From the NCBI GenBank assembly GCA_900074885.1, contig FJUW01000048.1, positions 248,001 through 312,000 on the forward strand: a stretch of 64,000 nt of DNA. The letters are read 5' to 3'. This DNA comes from Rhynchosporium graminicola. Its lineage: Eukaryota; Ascomycota; Leotiomycetes; Helotiales; Ploettnerulaceae. Below the pieces are notes generated by a model. The model made no database searches. It was not told the origin of the DNA and was given only the letters and a program-made list of their open reading frames with translations. The position numbers and the translations under genes were made by a program. Numbering within the stretch: position 1 is the first letter of the stretch; every line of letters begins with the position of its first letter. This document shows, piece after piece, positions 61,941 to 64,000 of this stretch.

Positions 61941-63668
61941 CTATCACGCAGCACATATATTTCAACATAGACCTCCCGAACAACACACATCGATCATTAA
62001 TACCTACGACATACACATATTTTCTTGTGTCTGAATAATGAAGGACAGCGAAGAGTAGAGGAGGAGAGGAAGGAAAGGAATTGGATACCCATGCGTGCGC
62101 TTTTTATTTTATTTTGCCTTGCTGCGGAGGCGCAAGAAGTGTTATGCTGCTTTTTGTTACGTTTACAGCACGGCGCTGTTGTCATGTACTCACTAATGGC
62201 TATTGAATAATGTATAGAGAGATATTTTCCTACTCCCATGAGGTTTTTTGAAGTGAACCTTTGGGCTGAGGTGACCACCTGGGAACTGGAACCAAGTTTA
62301 CCTGGTGATCACAGATATGAATATGAGAAGAGAAGAGAAGAGCTGGCCAAGGGGGGAAATCCCCTGCCTTCCTCACCTGCCTCAAGACAACTCCGCTGTC
62401 TCGACCACCACATCTGCGGTAATGCGTGCGCTCACTATGATGCCCACGTGAGATCTGAGACTACCTGCAGTGATGAGAGCAATCAGCAAGCTCGATATGA
62501 TTGCCGAGATTCGAAAAAGGAACATCCCAATCGCGTGAAGTCACTGATGGTCTGCCCGAAATGGACCAGCTTGATGCAATTGTTTACTGTATTTACACGT
62601 CTCCCGTCCGAAACTTCGCTTTTTGATTTGGCTGTTTACTCTCCCTCCCGTGTCGCGAAGATCCTTATATCTGATCACTGTACGAGGGGTTGCTCTTCGC
62701 AAGCGGCACTTCTGACTACGCGATACGTATTCCTGGACTCGTGACAGGCTGTCGAAGCACTCTACCTCATCTACTTCGTATCATTCCCTGCAATCGTCGA
62801 ATCGACGACCAGTCCGTCCTCCAGCTACGCTTCATCGATCGCGACATATTTCAAACGAGTCGGCTCAGTTCCCATCAGATTTCCAGAGTGCCGGTAGACG
62901 CAATCCTCCTCCTGACTGATGTCCAAATAAAGGATATGGGGATCGAAAACGAATCACCACACCATTCCGTCGAACCCCCTGCCCAAGGGGATTGGGGGGC
63001 CCTGCCCGAACCACCATTCTTGAGTCTTGTAGGACAGCGAGTTGGGCCCAGAGCACTGCTTCGAACACCTTCGGCCTCCTTCTTGGAAGGGGGCTGTGGT
63101 TGAACAGCGTCACGCCCAGGGAACATATCACAATTCACAATTACTTCCTTGATCACCCGATCGGGATCTACCTCGCTATTCCAAGCCCCAACTGAGAGAG
63201 ATTTCATGCGCTGCTTCGCATTACCGATGAACATAAGACCGCAACTTCATCCATCTTTCTGCTGAGGGGTAGGCTGAATGCCGGGCTGGTATACGGCGAT
63301 ATCTTAAAGCTCTACTTATCGCTTCAGTATATCCAAAGCGCAAGTCTTTAATTCAGCCTGTGGTGAATCGGTAATGTCTTTGAGTCTGTCCAAATATATG
63401 TATCTCTATCGCCCGCCGGACTAAGGTATGCTTTGTTTTACGATGGATAGTCCTATGGGCTGCCAACAAATCGTAGTGCTATATCATCTTCGTTTGCTCA
63501 TAAATTTCAAACATTGTGAAGTGATTGGCGTTGATGTTCAGCGGGCAGATGAACACCTTCGGCTTTTCGAGATCATTCTTGTCTCTTCGCATGTAATCGT
63601 TAATCTCTTTTTCTCAGCGGCGGAAGGGATCAGGAATGTGACCTGCCCGGTGACCTTGCCGACTGATG
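61941..63668. other. Intergenic stretch
   Basis: No supported gene. A plus-strand frame at 62238-62744 begins with ATG and is 168 codons long, but its composition and lack of recognisable domains argue against calling it. Minus-strand frames at 62865-63234 are also unrecognised. Confidence 0.4.
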
Positions 63669-64000
63669 CTAATCCTTTTTAGAACTATTCTTAGCCATTG
63701 TAGCTCGACAAAATGCCTTGTGCTCTTTGAAATGGGCGACCTGGCAATCCCGCCCGCAGTATTTGACCTCGTTGCACCTTCCGCACAGCATCAATTGTAC
63801 AGAAACCTTTTTGCAGTTCGCACATCGGGCCGGTATCGACGATGGGCCCCGTTTGTTTCCACTTCCGGTCTCTACCGCTGCCAACAAATCCTCCGCTGCC
63901 TTTCTCGTCAGTCTCAACACCCGCTGTTCACCCAAACTAACGTGCGCCGCCGACCATGCGTTCCCTCCTAAAGTATAGAACCCCTCCGCGAGTTGCTCTA
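63669..64000 (-). CDS. MYND zinc-finger protein, C-terminal part
   Basis: The gene runs off the right edge; only its last 110 codons are present, with the stop at 63669-63671. The visible frame reads EGFYTLGGNAWSAAHVSLGE before the finger. The MYND domain follows with CANCKKVSVQLMLCGRC and VKYCGRDCQVAHFKEHKAFC, so all seven cysteines and the histidine expected of a MYND finger are present. MYND fingers bind short proline motifs and occur in transcription regulators and in SMYD-type enzymes; without the N-terminal part the role cannot be told. The tail is short and basic (MAKNSSKKD). No ATG is required inside the window, as the frame is open to the edge. Confidence 0.75.
   Translation of the reverse strand, partial: EQLAEGFYTLGGNAWSAAHVSLGEQRVLRLTRKAAEDLLAAVETGSGNKRGPSSIPARCANCKKVSVQLMLCGRCNEVKYCGRDCQVAHFKEHKAFCRATMAKNSSKKD

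Noticed and set aside
62238..62744. 168-codon open frame as a gene
   Set aside because: It has an ATG but no recognisable domain, signal or splice structure, and overlaps other equally open frames.

Overview
The window looks like nuclear DNA of a filamentous ascomycete. The reasons are short spliceosomal introns (about 45-160 nt, mostly GTRNGT...YAG), long intergenic spaces rich in simple repeats, and a typical fungal gene set (INO80, ARB1, Erf4, a GAF-type hybrid histidine kinase, cytochromes P450, an F-box protein). Protein flavour suggests Leotiomycetes/Helotiales, but that is inference. One ambiguous base (N) sits at 17016. Exon structures were built by hand from frame continuity and splice sites; each full gene model closes on a multiple of three.

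Left part (1-28 kb) is mostly housekeeping: a complete eight-exon DRG1-type GTPase (minus), a Dfg10/SRD5A3-type polyprenal reductase (plus) whose stop lies 3 bp from that of a convergent ALKBH6-type oxygenase (minus), a large ankyrin/AT-hook protein resembling the Set3C subunit Hos4 (plus), a KNH/GPI-like cell-surface protein (plus), the INO80 chromatin-remodelling ATPase (minus) and the ribosome-biogenesis ABC-F protein ARB1 (minus). A degenerate tandem repeat of about 40-50 bp lies just downstream of DRG1, and a decayed TPR gene lies at 12.1-12.8 kb.

Middle part (28-46 kb) is accessory: a small four-helix membrane protein, a heavily disabled cAMP-receptor-like GPCR pseudogene, an F-box protein, a cytochrome P450 with a glycine-to-glutamate change in its haem loop, a HerA-like P-loop ATPase with a doubtful 3' end, a secreted family-20-like polysaccharide lyase, a disabled zinc-type dehydrogenase pseudogene and a second, intact P450. 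There is no backbone synthase, so I do not call a metabolite cluster.

Right part (46-64 kb) holds a 3.5 kb gene-poor stretch, a DUF4203/TMEM198-like seven-helix protein with a very long cytosolic tail, a five-exon hybrid histidine kinase, an Erf4-type palmitoyltransferase subunit with unresolved N-terminus, and a MYND-finger gene running off the right edge. I found no transposon, CRISPR array, rRNA or convincing tRNA, and no clear case for a wholly new system. The best leads are the degenerate repeat, the altered P450, the ATPase and the pseudogenes.
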